The notes beneath the pieces are model-generated. The model did not search any database. It was given only the letters and a program-made list of their open reading frames with translations, and was not told the DNA's origin. Shown piece by piece: positions 1 through 8,824 of a stretch of DNA of 64,000 nucleotides. Each line of letters begins with the position of its first letter. The stretch's first letter is position 1. Origin of the DNA: WQZF01 sp031556405 (GTDB lineage Bacteria > Pseudomonadota > Gammaproteobacteria > Burkholderiales > Rhodocyclaceae); contig JAVBTC010000074.1 of NCBI GenBank assembly GCA_031556405.1, forward strand, positions 25,336 through 89,335. Direction: 5' to 3'. Both the position numbers and the translations under genes were made by a program.

Positions 1-481
1 AACGCCCGCCATTTCCTTCCGGTTCGATGCGCAAGCGGTCGATCCGTACTCCGGAGCCGGTAACGCCCTGTTCCGGCACCAGTCCCTCGAAGAAGGCGAG
101 ATCCTGTTTGAGGTTGGCGTTTTCACGCTCCAGGTTTTTGACGTTCTCGATCAGTTGTTCCTGTACCGTGCGATCGATCTGTGCATTACTGGAAACGGCG
201 TCCGACTTCATGCGCAGTTGCGCCAGTTCCGTTTCCAGTTCGCCGACGCGCTGCCGCAATGCTTCGATTTCCTGCGCCGCCGTCAGGCGCCGCAATGCCT
301 GGCTGCCGAACAGCGCATCGTAGCCCCACAGCGCCAGGCCGACGACGACGAGCAGGGCCGCGCACGATACCAGCAGGCGCCAGTACCAGGGCAGATGCGC
401 GCGCACCGCGACCCTCGGCGCATGAACGCCGAAACGCTGTCGCCAGCGCTTCCACTTCAGGGCAGGACGGGCAACTGCCAT
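1..481 (-). CDS. DUF6776-like membrane/coiled-coil protein (3' end outside window)
   Basis: This frame starts with ATG at 481 and stays open to the window edge, so only about 160 residues are visible. Residues 1-33 are basic. About 34-53 form one hydrophobic membrane segment. About 62-135 form a heptad-like stretch rich in Glu, Leu and Gln, consistent with a coiled coil. That is the layout of the DUF6776 family (single-pass inner membrane proteins with a PilN-like look), which in betaproteobacteria often follows argC. Its start overlaps the end of argC by 25 bp, which suggests translational coupling in the rplM-rpsI-argC run. The function is unknown. The family assignment is from recall of layout and context. 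Confidence 0.7.
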   Translation of the reverse strand, partial: MAVARPALKWKRWRQRFGVHAPRVAVRAHLPWYWRLLVSCAALLVVVGLALWGYDALFGSQALRRLTAAQEIEALRQRVGELETELAQLRMKSDAVSSNAQIDRTVQEQLIENVKNLERENANLKQDLAFFEGLVPEQGVTGSGVRIDRLRIEPEGNGGR

Positions 482-1518
482 AAGCCCATTGATTCTTCAA
501 ATCCGAACATGATGTTCATATTCTGTATCGCTTGTCCCGCCGCGCCTTTCATCAGATTGTCGATGACCGACAGGATGACGAGCGTGTCGCCGTCCTGAGG
601 GCGGTGCACCGCGATCCGGCACAGGTTCGCCGCGCGCACCGAGCGCGTTTCCGGATGCGCCTTCGGTGCCATGACGTCGACGAACGGCTCGGCGGCATAG
701 CGGTTTTCGAACAGCGCCTGGAAGTCGGTCTCACGGGTGGTCTCGGCGATCCGCGCGTACAGCGTGGCGTGCATGCCGCGAATCAGCGGCGTCAGGTGCG
801 GCACGAAGGTGAGGCCGATGCGTTGCGATACGCCATGCGCGCGCGCGACCAGCGTCAACCCCTGGCGGATTTCGGGCAGATGGCGGTGGCCGGGAACGCC
901 GTAGGCCTTGAAATTATCGGAGGCTTCGGAGAACAGCGTATGCACTTCGGCCTTGCGCCCGGCGCCGGACACGCCGGATTTGGCATCGGCAATCAGATGT
1001 TCGAGGTCTACGCAGCCGGCTTCGACGAGCGGCAGCAGGCCCAGTTGCACGGCGGTGGGATAGCAGCCGGGGTTGGCCACCAGGCGCGCGCCGCGAATTG
1101 CTTCGCGGTTTGCTTCGGGCAGTCCATACACGGCTTTCTGTACCCATTCGGGGCTGGCGTGCTTCATGCCGTACCATTTTTCCCATTCGGCGATATCGGC
1201 GATGCGGAAGTCGGCGGCCAGGTCGACGATGCGCACGCCGGCATCGAGCAGCGCCGGTGCCTGTTGCATGGCGACGCCGTTGGGGGTGGCGAAGAAAACC
1301 ACATCGCATTGCTCCAGTCCCGCCGCATCGGGCGTCTCAAACCGCAACGGGCAGCGACCGCGTAACGAGGGGAACATGTCGGAGACCGCGGTTCCCGCAT
1401 CGCCGCGCGAGGTGATCGCGGTCAATTCGACGTGCGGGTGCTGCACCAGGAGACGCAGCAATTCGACGCCGGTATAACCGGTGCCGCCCACGATTCCCGC
1501 TTTGATGGTCTGCTTCAT
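457..1518 (-). CDS. argC: N-acetyl-gamma-glutamyl-phosphate reductase
   Basis: ArgC makes N-acetyl-glutamate semialdehyde from N-acetyl-glutamyl phosphate with NADPH, the third step of arginine synthesis, in the cytosol. The product is 353 residues, normal for type 1 ArgC. The Rossmann loop GGTGYTG is at 11-17 and the catalytic cysteine is C152 in NPGCYPTA. I place the start at ATG 1518 because AAGGAG sits just upstream and the protein then opens with the usual beta strand before the nucleotide loop. The frame is open further upstream to 1647, but that stretch is repetitive and crosses the rpsI terminator. The last 25 bp overlap the next gene. Confidence 0.96.
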   Translation of the reverse strand: MKQTIKAGIVGGTGYTGVELLRLLVQHPHVELTAITSRGDAGTAVSDMFPSLRGRCPLRFETPDAAGLEQCDVVFFATPNGVAMQQAPALLDAGVRIVDLAADFRIADIAEWEKWYGMKHASPEWVQKAVYGLPEANREAIRGARLVANPGCYPTAVQLGLLPLVEAGCVDLEHLIADAKSGVSGAGRKAEVHTLFSEASDNFKAYGVPGHRHLPEIRQGLTLVARAHGVSQRIGLTFVPHLTPLIRGMHATLYARIAETTRETDFQALFENRYAAEPFVDVMAPKAHPETRSVRAANLCRIAVHRPQDGDTLVILSVIDNLMKGAAGQAIQNMNIMFGFEESMGLWQLPVLP

Positions 1519-1633
1519 GAGGTTTTCTCCTTGAGAGGAAAGCGCATCATAACGCGCGCCGAAGAAACGAAAAAGCCGCGGGAAAATGAAATACAGCGTG
1601 AAATACAGCGCGAAAGAGGATGCGAAAGAGAAC

Positions 1634-1661
1634 AAAAAAGCCGCCAATGGGCGGCTTTTTT
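1634..1661 (-). terminator. Rho-independent terminator after rpsI
   Basis: A GCCGCC/GGCGGC stem with a four-base loop is flanked by six A on one side and six T on the other, so it can work in both directions. It lies 53 bp past the rpsI stop and upstream of the argC start, so it probably separates ribosomal protein mRNA from argC. Confidence 0.85.
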
Positions 1662-1713
1662 CGCGCTTCCGGGGGATGAATCCAGGAAGGCCGGCGCCGG
1701 AAAAAGTCGCCGC

Positions 1714-2118
1714 TTAACGCTTCGAGAACTGTTTGCGCCGGCGTGCCTTGTGCAGACCGACTTTTTTCCGTTCGACTTCGCGCGCGTCGCGGGTAACGAA
1801 CCCTGCCTTGGAAAGCGTGGGCTTCAGTGTCGCATCGTATTCGATCAGCGCACGCGTAATGCCGTGACGCACCGCACCGGCCTGGCCGGATTCGCCGCCG
1901 CCGTGAACGTTGACGAGAATGTCGAAGCCTTCGGCCTGTTCGATCAGCACCAGCGGCTGACGGACGATCATGCGTCCGGTTTCGCGCGAGAAGAATTCGT
2001 CTACCGGCTTGCCGTTGACTTCGATCTTGCCGCTACCGCGCTTCATGAAGACACGGGCCACGGCGCTTTTCCGCCGTCCGGTGCCGTAGAAATAATTCAC
2101 AGCTGCTTTTTCAGCCAT
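1714..2118 (-). CDS. rpsI: 30S ribosomal protein S9
   Basis: S9 is a primary component of the small-subunit head; its basic C-terminal tail reaches the P-site tRNA. The 134-residue product has the S9 core with GTGRRKSA near residues 12-19 and ends in the diagnostic SKR tail. The start is ATG 2118, giving the family-like MAEKAAVNYFYGTGRR; a longer open frame to 2190 runs into rplM. The gene lies 11 bp after rplM, the conserved L13-S9 pair, and is followed by a strong terminator at 1634-1661. Confidence 0.98.
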   Translation of the reverse strand: MAEKAAVNYFYGTGRRKSAVARVFMKRGSGKIEVNGKPVDEFFSRETGRMIVRQPLVLIEQAEGFDILVNVHGGGESGQAGAVRHGITRALIEYDATLKPTLSKAGFVTRDAREVERKKVGLHKARRRKQFSKR

Positions 2119-2129
2119 TTGTTTGCCTT

Positions 2130-2558
2130 TCAGATTTCCAGAGTTTTCGGCTGCTGGGCGCTGTGCGGATGCGCGTCGCCCGCGTAGCATTTCATTTTCT
2201 TCAGCATCGCGTAGCCCAGAGGACCTTTCGGCAGCATGCCCTTGACCGCTTTTTCCAGCACGCGGGCGGGGAAACGCTGGCGCATCTTGGCGAAGCTGGT
2301 TTCGTAGATACCGCCGGGATAACCGGAGTGGCGGTAATATTTCTTGTCTTCGGTCTTGTTGCCGGTGACGCGGATCTTGTCGACGTTGACGACGACGATG
2401 TAATCGCCGGTGTCGACGTGCGGGGTGTAGGTCGGGCGGTGCTTGCCCATCAGGATGACGGCGATCTCGCTGGCCAGGCGGCCTACGATCTTGTCGGTGG
2501 CGTCGACCACGAACCAGTCACGCGTGACTTCGTGCGGCTTGGCGGAAAAAGTTTTCAT
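2130..2558 (-). CDS. rplM: 50S ribosomal protein L13
   Basis: L13 is an early-assembly protein of the large subunit. The product is 142 residues, the same as in E. coli, opening with MKTFSAKP and containing the conserved VDATDKIVGRLAS segment. ATG 2558 is preceded by AAGGA at a spacing of 8; an in-frame GTG two codons earlier is less likely. It is the first gene of rplM-rpsI. The divergent gene on its upstream side is proS, and the intervening region carries one copy of the window's A/T-rich repeat. Confidence 0.98.
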   Translation of the reverse strand: MKTFSAKPHEVTRDWFVVDATDKIVGRLASEIAVILMGKHRPTYTPHVDTGDYIVVVNVDKIRVTGNKTEDKKYYRHSGYPGGIYETSFAKMRQRFPARVLEKAVKGMLPKGPLGYAMLKKMKCYAGDAHPHSAQQPKTLEI

Positions 2559-2832
2559 TGACACTGTCCTTGTATCTTATCTTTGTGCGCGATGAGTGCG
2601 CTTTACGCGGGTTGCTGTTCTTGCAAGGCTCAAGCGGATTTCAATTGCCGGATCGCGCTAATACAACAACAATACAACGCACAACGCGATGGCCGACGAT
2701 GACGACCAGTCTCGGACCTGAATGGAAAACCGCGAATTCTATTGCAAAGCGGAAGGCGCTGTCAATCCGCACGGTTGATCCGTACTTCATTACGTGACAA
2801 TCGAGGGCGGATGCATTTTTCACCGTCCGTTT

Positions 2833-2907
2833 TTCCATATATGGATGAAATTTATGTCTTTACATGTAGCTGCATTTGTACAATAATTATTTTTAATAAT
2901 TTGGAAT
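2833..2907 (+). repeat. A/T-rich quasi-palindromic repeat, copy 1
   Basis: This is one of nine related elements in the window. It has GAAAT at 2847, then 18 bases to a central TGTAG at 2865-2869, then about 31 bases of almost pure A/T ending in TTGGAAT at 2901-2907. Its left end carries CCATATATGG instead of the more common ATTCTAAT. It lies between the divergent rplM and proS genes, about 110 bp before the proS start, and is the only copy not close to a stop codon. Confidence 0.75.
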
Positions 2908-3015
2908 TTGTTGCTCCGCCGTTCCCGGTTTTTTTACTCTGTTTCCGCGCGATGCTTCTTCCCGCGCGTGAGCCTTGTAGAATCCGCATTTCTTTTCATT
3001 TTTCCGGAAACTCCC

Positions 3016-4755
3016 ATGCGCCGTTCGCAATTCTTCATTTCCACGCTCAAGGAAGCGCCTTCCGACGCCGAGATCGTCAGCCACCAGTTGATGCTGCGCG
3101 CCGGCCTGATCAAACGCCTGGCTGGCGGAATCTATACCTGGATGCCGCTCGGCCTGCGCGTATTGCGCAAGATCGAGGCCGTCGCGCGCGAGGAGATGAA
3201 CCGTTCCGGGGCGATCGAGCTGTTGATGCCGGCGGTGATTCCCGCCGAATTGTGGCAGGAGACCGGGCGCTGGCAGGCATACGGTCCGGAACTCCTGCGT
3301 CTCAAGGATCGCCATCAGCGCGATTTCGTCATCGGTCCGACGCACGAGGAAGTGATTACCGACGTCGTCAGAAAGGAAGTCAAAAGCTACCGGCAGTTGC
3401 CGCTGCATCTGTACCAGATCCAGACCAAGTTCCGCGACGAGATCCGCCCGCGCTTCGGCGTCATGCGCGGGCGCGAGTTCGTCATGAAGGACGGTTATTC
3501 GTTCCATGCCTCGTTCGCCGACCTGGAACGCGAATACCGCGTCATGTACGACACCTACGGCCGCATTTTCACCCGCCTCGGCCTCACGTTCCGCGCTGTC
3601 GCTGCGGATCCGGGGGCGATCGGCGGCACCGGTTCGCATGAATTCCATGTACTCGCCGATTCCGGCGAGGACGCGCTGGCGATCGGAACGGAATCGGAAT
3701 ACGCCTGCAACGTGGAACTCGCGGAAGCGTTGCCGCCGGCCGAAGGGCGCGCTGCCGCCGCGCTGCCGCTGGAAAAGGTGGCGACCCCGGAACGTATCCG
3801 CTGCGAGGATGTGGCCGGGTTGCTGAAACTGCCGCTCACGCGCACGGTGAAGGCCATCGCGATCATGACCGGCGATGAAGGCGCGCCGCTGTCCTTCGTG
3901 CTGCTTCTCCTGCGTGGCGACCATGCGCTGAACGAAATCAAGACCGGGAAACTGCCCGGGTTGTCGGAAGCGCCGTTCCGTTTCGCCACCGATGCCGAGG
4001 TTGAAGGATTCCTGGGCTGCAAGCCCGGCTATATCGGCCCGGTGGATGTCGACCGGGCGCGCGTGCGCGTGATCGCCGACCGCACCGTCGCGGCGATGGC
4101 CGATTTCGTCTGCGGAGCCAATGAAGAAGGGTTTCACCTCACGGGCGTCAACTGGGGCCGCGACCTGCCCGAGCCCGATCTCGTCGCCGATATCCGCGAC
4201 GTCGTCCCCGGCGATCCGTGCCCGGACGGCAAAGGCCTGCTGGAAATCCGCCGCGGTATCGAGGTCGGCCACATTTTCCAGTTGCGCAGCCGCTATTCGG
4301 AAAAGATGGGCTGCCGCTTTCTCGACGAGAGCGGGAAGTCGCAGGTGATGGAAATGGGCTGTTACGGCATCGGCATTTCGCGCATCGTCGGCGCTGCGAT
4401 CGAGCAGGGATTTGATGAACGCGGTATTATTTTTCCTGCCGCCATTGCGCCGTTCACGGTGGCCGTCGCGCCGATGGGCTACGCGAAAAGCGCCGCGGTA
4501 AAGAGCGCGGCGGATGCGCTCTATGAGGATCTGCGCAAGGCCGGCGTCGACGTTCTGCTCGACGACAGCAGCGAGCGTCCCGGCGTGATGTTCGCCGACC
4601 TCGAACTGATCGGCATTCCGCACCGCATCGTCGTCGGCGAGCGCGGCCTGGCCGAGGGGAAATTCGAATACAAGGGGCGCCGCGATGCCGAGGCGCAAAT
4701 GGTGGCGGCGGAACAGATCGTCGCTTTCATTCAGGAAAGGTTGTGCGCGGGTTGA
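3016..4755 (+). CDS. proS: Prolyl-tRNA synthetase, bacterial type with editing domain
   Basis: ProS charges tRNA-Pro and hydrolyses mischarged Ala-tRNA-Pro. The product is 579 residues, typical of the bacterial (ProS type 1) form. Class II core motifs are visible, including GPTHEE at 107-112. An editing domain of the YbaK-like INS type fills roughly residues 220-385 between catalytic motifs 2 and 3, and an anticodon-binding domain ends the protein. I chose ATG 3016, giving MRRSQFFISTLKEAP, the family N-terminus; the frame continues upstream to 2908 only by reading through the repeat element. The downstream transglycosylase start overlaps its end. Confidence 0.97.
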   Translation: MRRSQFFISTLKEAPSDAEIVSHQLMLRAGLIKRLAGGIYTWMPLGLRVLRKIEAVAREEMNRSGAIELLMPAVIPAELWQETGRWQAYGPELLRLKDRHQRDFVIGPTHEEVITDVVRKEVKSYRQLPLHLYQIQTKFRDEIRPRFGVMRGREFVMKDGYSFHASFADLEREYRVMYDTYGRIFTRLGLTFRAVAADPGAIGGTGSHEFHVLADSGEDALAIGTESEYACNVELAEALPPAEGRAAAALPLEKVATPERIRCEDVAGLLKLPLTRTVKAIAIMTGDEGAPLSFVLLLLRGDHALNEIKTGKLPGLSEAPFRFATDAEVEGFLGCKPGYIGPVDVDRARVRVIADRTVAAMADFVCGANEEGFHLTGVNWGRDLPEPDLVADIRDVVPGDPCPDGKGLLEIRRGIEVGHIFQLRSRYSEKMGCRFLDESGKSQVMEMGCYGIGISRIVGAAIEQGFDERGIIFPAAIAPFTVAVAPMGYAKSAAVKSAADALYEDLRKAGVDVLLDDSSERPGVMFADLELIGIPHRIVVGERGLAEGKFEYKGRRDAEAQMVAAEQIVAFIQERLCAG

Positions 4756-5561
4756 AATCGTTTTTCCGGTTTTTCGCCCTGCTGCTGGCGGCGGGGTTCT
4801 GCACGTTGCCGGCGAGCGCGGGAAATCAGCAATACGAACCGCTGGCGGCGAGCGTCCAGGCGGCGCTGTCCAAGGCGGTTTCCGATTCCAGGCCGCAGGG
4901 GACTTCCTTTGCCTCGCCGCTCGAGGCTGCCGACTGGCTGTCGACGATGTCGGCGCGGCTGACGCGCCGCATCCCCGACCGCGAATACCGCCTCGAACTC
5001 CTGCGCGCCGTGCATTACGAGGCCACGCGCGCCGGTCTCGAACCGGAACTGGTGCTCGGCCTGATGCAGGTCGAAAGCGGATTCAAGAAATATGCCGTTT
5101 CTTCCGCCGGCGCGCGCGGCTACATGCAGGTCATGCCGTTCTGGGTCAAGCTGATCGGCCGTCCGGACGACAATCTGTTTCACATGCGCACCAACCTGCG
5201 CTACGGCTGCATCATCCTGCGCCACTACCTGGACATCGAAAAGGGCGACCTCTACCGCGCGCTGGGGCGTTACAACGGCAGTCTGGGACGGCCGGAATAT
5301 CCGAACGCCGTCCGCGCCGCGTGGCACAAACACTGGCATTACACGCCTCCGCTGTTGCCGACGCCCACTGCCGTGACGGCATCGGACGCGCCTGCGCCCA
5401 CTCACACTCCCGCTTCCGTTCCCTCCGTTACGCCCATTCCTACTCCCACTCCCGCGACAAAGACTCCGGCCCGGCCCGCGGTTTCCGCGACGTCCGTTGC
5501 TCCCATGGTTCCCGTGAAGCCGGAAAAAGCGCCGCCCTCCGGCAAGAACGCGAAAAAATAA
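4743..5561 (+). CDS. Lytic transglycosylase, SLT domain, exported
   Basis: This is a periplasmic murein-cleaving enzyme of the Slt/MltC-like domain family. Residues 1-26 are a signal peptide with a hydrophobic core (FFRFFALLLAAGF). The catalytic glutamate is E111 in LMQVESGF, followed by the family motif GYMQVMPFW at about 126-134. From about residue 200 the protein turns into a Pro/Thr/Ala-rich tail with PTPTPAT-type repeats, probably an extended linker. The start is GTG 4743 with AGGAAAGG upstream, overlapping the last 13 bp of proS. Its stop is 4 bp from the convergent murB stop. The exact subfamily is not certain. Confidence 0.9.
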   Translation: MRGLKSFFRFFALLLAAGFCTLPASAGNQQYEPLAASVQAALSKAVSDSRPQGTSFASPLEAADWLSTMSARLTRRIPDREYRLELLRAVHYEATRAGLEPELVLGLMQVESGFKKYAVSSAGARGYMQVMPFWVKLIGRPDDNLFHMRTNLRYGCIILRHYLDIEKGDLYRALGRYNGSLGRPEYPNAVRAAWHKHWHYTPPLLPTPTAVTASDAPAPTHTPASVPSVTPIPTPTPATKTPARPAVSATSVAPMVPVKPEKAPPSGKNAKK

Positions 5562-5565
5562 GAAT

Positions 5566-6645
5566 TCAGAGATAAACCGGTTCCGGCGCCAGTTCGACGC
5601 CGAAACGGTTTTGTACCGCCTCGGCCACTGCTTCGGCCAATGCCAGCACTTCGGCGCTTCCGGCACCGCCGTGGTTGACCAGTACCAGCGCCTGTTTTTC
5701 GTACATGCCCACACTTCCCAAGCGGCGGCCTTTCCAGCCGGCCTGTTCGATCAGCCAGCCGGCGGCGAGTTTGACGCTCCCATCGGCCTGTTCGTAGCGC
5801 GGCAAAGCGGGGAACCGGCGCGCCAGGGCGGCGGCGGCGGCGGCATCGACGACCGGGTTGTGAAAAAAACTGCCGGCATTGGGCAGGGTATTCGGATCGG
5901 GCAGCTTGCGGCGGCGTAGCGTGGTGACAGCGGCGGCAACGGCGGCGGCGGAAGAGGGTGTGGAAAGATCGGAGCGTTCGGCCAGAGCGGCGGCCAGGTC
6001 GGCATAGCGTGTTTCCGGCTGCCAGCGCTTGGGCAGGCGGAAGACGACCGAGGTAATGACGAAACACCCGTCGCGGTGCCTTCCGTTTTCCTTGAAAACA
6101 CTGTGACGATAGCCGAAACGGCACGCATCGCGGTCAAGGCGCACGGATTCGCCGCGTTCCATGTCGAACGCGTCGAGCCAGGCGAAACGCTCCGCCACTT
6201 CGAGACCATAGGCGCCGATGTTCTGTATCGGCGCGGCGCCGACGCTGCCCGGAATCGCGATCAGATTCTCCAGCCCCGGCCAGCCTTGCGCCAGGGTCCA
6301 GAGGACGAACCCGTTCCAGTTTTCCCCGGCACCGGCGCGTACGTACCAGGCGTCTTCGTCCTCGCCGGCCAACGTTTTGCCGGTGAAAGCGGCGTGCAGC
6401 ACCAGTCCGTCGAAATCACCGGTCAGCACGAGATTGCTGCCGCCCCCGAGGACGAACCGGCGCAGACCCTGCCGGGCGCTCCAGTCGCGCAGCAGCGGCA
6501 GTTGCGCGGGATCGGCGGCGGATACGAAATAGGCCGCCCGTGCCGGCAGGCGCAGGGTATTGGCGGCGGTGAGACTGACGTCGCGCGCGATGCCCATGGG
6601 AATCGCAGGAATCGTGGAAATTGCGGGCATCGTGGAAATCAGCAT
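5566..6645 (-). CDS. murB: UDP-N-acetylenolpyruvoylglucosamine reductase
   Basis: MurB reduces UDP-GlcNAc-enolpyruvate to UDP-MurNAc with NADPH and FAD, an early cytosolic step of peptidoglycan synthesis. The product of up to 359 residues is the long type I (E. coli-like) form. The FAD-binding VLGGGSNLVL is at about 65-74, the substrate region has IPGSVGAAPIQNIGAYG, and the catalytic serine is in NAGSFFHNP. The first 17 residues (ISTMPAISTIPAI) come from a short tandem repeat, and translation may begin later, at MGIARDV; this is unresolved. Convergent with the transglycosylase; 22 bp after the lipoprotein gene stop. Confidence 0.95.
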   Translation of the reverse strand: MLISTMPAISTIPAIPMGIARDVSLTAANTLRLPARAAYFVSAADPAQLPLLRDWSARQGLRRFVLGGGSNLVLTGDFDGLVLHAAFTGKTLAGEDEDAWYVRAGAGENWNGFVLWTLAQGWPGLENLIAIPGSVGAAPIQNIGAYGLEVAERFAWLDAFDMERGESVRLDRDACRFGYRHSVFKENGRHRDGCFVITSVVFRLPKRWQPETRYADLAAALAERSDLSTPSSAAAVAAAVTTLRRRKLPDPNTLPNAGSFFHNPVVDAAAAAALARRFPALPRYEQADGSVKLAAGWLIEQAGWKGRRLGSVGMYEKQALVLVNHGGAGSAEVLALAEAVAEAVQNRFGVELAPEPVYL

Positions 6646-6667
6646 CGGAAACGGAGCGCCGTCGAGG

Positions 6668-7015
6668 TCAGCGGACGACTTCCCAGCCGTCGTTGCCCTT
6701 GACGAAACGCAGCTTCTCGGTGTTTTTCTGGCGCCCGACCAGCGGCAGCGTTACGTCGGTCTCGACGTCGCAACGGTAGCCCGGCTCGTTTTCGGCTTTG
6801 ACGCAGGCGATTTTTCTCGCTCCGTGCAGTTCTTTCGTCACTTTCAGGCTGATCGTGGTGCCGGGGAGAATCTGGGCGTTGTGGTCTTCGTTCGAGCGTT
6901 CGGCTTCGGCGCGCAGCGCATGTTCGATGTCGTTCGCGGAAGGCTCGCCGGAACAGGCCGCGAGAATCAGCGCCAGCAACGGCGGCAGGGCAAAGAGGAT
7001 GTGTCGTGTTTTCAT
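6668..7015 (-). CDS. Small predicted lipoprotein, unknown function
   Basis: The 115-residue product has a lipoprotein signal: a basic start (MKTRH), a hydrophobic core, and a lipobox with the acylated cysteine in LILAACSGEP at about residue 21. The mature part has two further cysteines (IACVKAENE, YRCDVET), possibly a disulfide, and ends in a small beta-rich domain with KGNDGWEVVR. ATG 7015 has AGGAG at good spacing. I recognise no enzymatic motif. It resembles small periplasmic lipoproteins of betaproteobacteria by layout only. It lies between xerC and murB on the same strand. Confidence 0.8.
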   Translation of the reverse strand: MKTRHILFALPPLLALILAACSGEPSANDIEHALRAEAERSNEDHNAQILPGTTISLKVTKELHGARKIACVKAENEPGYRCDVETDVTLPLVGRQKNTEKLRFVKGNDGWEVVR

Positions 7016-7085
7016 GGAGTCTCCTGGGGGGGCAATGATCCTGTTGTAATGACCGGGTCGGATGGGAGGGAGGGGCAGCAGGATA

Positions 7086-8111
7086 TCAGTCTTTCCGTTT
7101 CGCCCTGGGGTGTGCATGGTCGTACACCGCCGAAAGGTGCTCGAAGTCGAGGTGAGTATAGACCTGCGTCGAAGCGATGCTGGCGTGGCCGAGCATTTCC
7201 TGCACGGCGCGCAGGTCGCCGCTGGCCTGCAGCATGTGCGAGGCGAAGGAATGCCGCAGCATATGCGGGTGAACGTGGGTCGGCAAACCGTTCTGCAGCG
7301 CGCGCCGCTGCAATTGTTTCTGGATCATGCGCGGTGCCAGGCGGCGGCCGCGGGCGCCGACGAAAAGGGCGTTTTCATCGGCATCCGCCAGTTCGTGCCG
7401 ACGGTCGATCCAGGCGTTTACCGCTTTGACCGCGACATCGCCGACGGGAACGATGCGCGTCTTGTTGCGTTTCCCCAATACCCGGATCTCGCCTGCGGCA
7501 AGGTCGGTGAGGCAGTCGAGGTCGAGCGCGGCGAGTTCGGCCAGGCGCAGGCCGGAAGAATAGAAGAGTTCGAAGATGGCCTGATCGCGGCAGGCGATGC
7601 AGGTAGCGGCGCCGTCGTCGTCTTTTTCCCGTTTCTTTTGTGCGTCCGCTGTTGTTGTGTTTCCCGCTGGGTTTGCCACGGACGGTTGCAGCAGCGCATT
7701 CGCTTCATCGACGGACAATGCCTTCGGCAAGGCCTTCGGGTGCTTCGGCGCGTGCACGCCGACGACCGGATTGTGTTCCGCCTCGCCGCGCCGCCCGAGC
7801 CAGCGGAAAAACCCGCGCCAGGACGAGAGGATGCGGCCCAGCGAACGCCCGGAAATGCCTTTGCCGTGCAGAATGGAGACGAAACGGCGAATATGCGGCG
7901 TTTGCAGGCCGGTGAACGGTATTCCTCCTCCCTTTTCACATTCGCGTCCCGGCAGTTCGGCACTCAGTTGCTGCAAATAAGCGAGGTCGCGGCGGTAGGC
8001 GGCGACGGTATGTTCCGACTGGCGCCGCTCTTCGGCCAGGTGACGCAGAAAGGCCGTCACCTGGAGGGCGTTATCTGCATTTCTGCCGGTTTCGCTGCTG
8101 CCTGTTGCCAT
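7086..8111 (-). CDS. xerC: Site-specific tyrosine recombinase XerC
   Basis: XerC acts with XerD at dif to resolve chromosome dimers. The N-terminal SAM-like domain covers about residues 16-115, the catalytic domain about 130-330. Catalytic residues are R189 (SGLRLAEL), H283 and R286 (HMLRHSF), H309 (LGHAS) and the nucleophile Y318 (QVYTH). The C-terminal YDHAHPRAKR is typical of XerC rather than XerD. At 341 residues it is longer than usual because of a hydrophilic insertion at about 145-170 with TTTADAQKKREKDDDG. It closes the conserved dapF-DUF484-xerC order, 29 bp after DUF484. Confidence 0.95.
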   Translation of the reverse strand: MATGSSETGRNADNALQVTAFLRHLAEERRQSEHTVAAYRRDLAYLQQLSAELPGRECEKGGGIPFTGLQTPHIRRFVSILHGKGISGRSLGRILSSWRGFFRWLGRRGEAEHNPVVGVHAPKHPKALPKALSVDEANALLQPSVANPAGNTTTADAQKKREKDDDGAATCIACRDQAIFELFYSSGLRLAELAALDLDCLTDLAAGEIRVLGKRNKTRIVPVGDVAVKAVNAWIDRRHELADADENALFVGARGRRLAPRMIQKQLQRRALQNGLPTHVHPHMLRHSFASHMLQASGDLRAVQEMLGHASIASTQVYTHLDFEHLSAVYDHAHPRAKRKD

Positions 8112-8140
8112 GACACGACGGCGCCGCGCGCGGGAACGTT

Positions 8141-8824
8141 TCAGATGGAAAGAAAACTGCGCCCAAGCGCCGCGGAAACGAGTTCGCCGAGGCGTTCCAG
8201 GTACAGGGTACCCATGTCGGCGAAGAAGCGTTCGCTATCCTCGGAGCCGAGCGCGAGCATGCCGATGGTACCGCCGCCGTTTCTCAGCGCTACCAGTGCC
8301 TGCGAGCGTACGTGCGGCGCGACGGCGCCGAACCAGCCGGAGGTTTCGAAACCGGCGGTGGAGCCGCAATAGGGTTGCGTCAGCGTTTCGGCGAAAACCT
8401 GCAGTTCCTTCGATACCGCCGCGAATTCGGGCAAATCGGCATTCTTCTGCGTCGGCACCGACCACAGGCGCAAGGCGACGTGCGGAATCGCGAAATCCTC
8501 GCGCAGATGAAATCCCAGGGTATGCAGCACCGCCTGGAAGGTATAGGTGGAGACGAGCGCCACCGCCAGGCGGTGCATTTTTTCGCTGATCGCGTCGTTG
8601 TCCTTGCCGAACTGGATCAACCCCCCCAGTTTGGCTTCGAGCTGGCGATTCTGGTCGCGCAGGGTGTAGAGCTGGCGCTCGGTGAGCGAGATCGTCTTGT
8701 CGCCGCGCGGATGCGGGATGTTGATTTGTGCCAGGGCGTCGGCGTATTCGGAAAAGAATTCCGGATGATGTTGCAGGTAGTCGGCGATCGCCTGTGCGCG
8801 CAGGGCTTCGTTTGGATTTTTCAT
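8141..8824 (-). CDS. DUF484 family protein (GAF-like)
   Basis: The 227-residue product belongs to DUF484, a GAF-like family found between dapF and xerC in many proteobacteria. It opens with a short helical region (ADYLQHHPEFFSEYADAL) common to the family, then a probable coiled coil with LTERQLYTLRDQNRQLEAKL at about 46-65. The GAF-like domain fills the rest and ends in LGSEDSERFFADMGTLYLERLGELV. The start ATG 8824 overlaps the dapF stop in an ATGA arrangement, indicating translational coupling. The molecular role is unknown. Confidence 0.92.
   Translation of the reverse strand: MKNPNEALRAQAIADYLQHHPEFFSEYADALAQINIPHPRGDKTISLTERQLYTLRDQNRQLEAKLGGLIQFGKDNDAISEKMHRLAVALVSTYTFQAVLHTLGFHLREDFAIPHVALRLWSVPTQKNADLPEFAAVSKELQVFAETLTQPYCGSTAGFETSGWFGAVAPHVRSQALVALRNGGGTIGMLALGSEDSERFFADMGTLYLERLGELVSAALGRSFLSI

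Noticed and set aside
2893..4698. A 601-codon open frame antisense to proS
   Set aside because: It mirrors a clear proS gene in a GC-rich sequence and shows no family motif.
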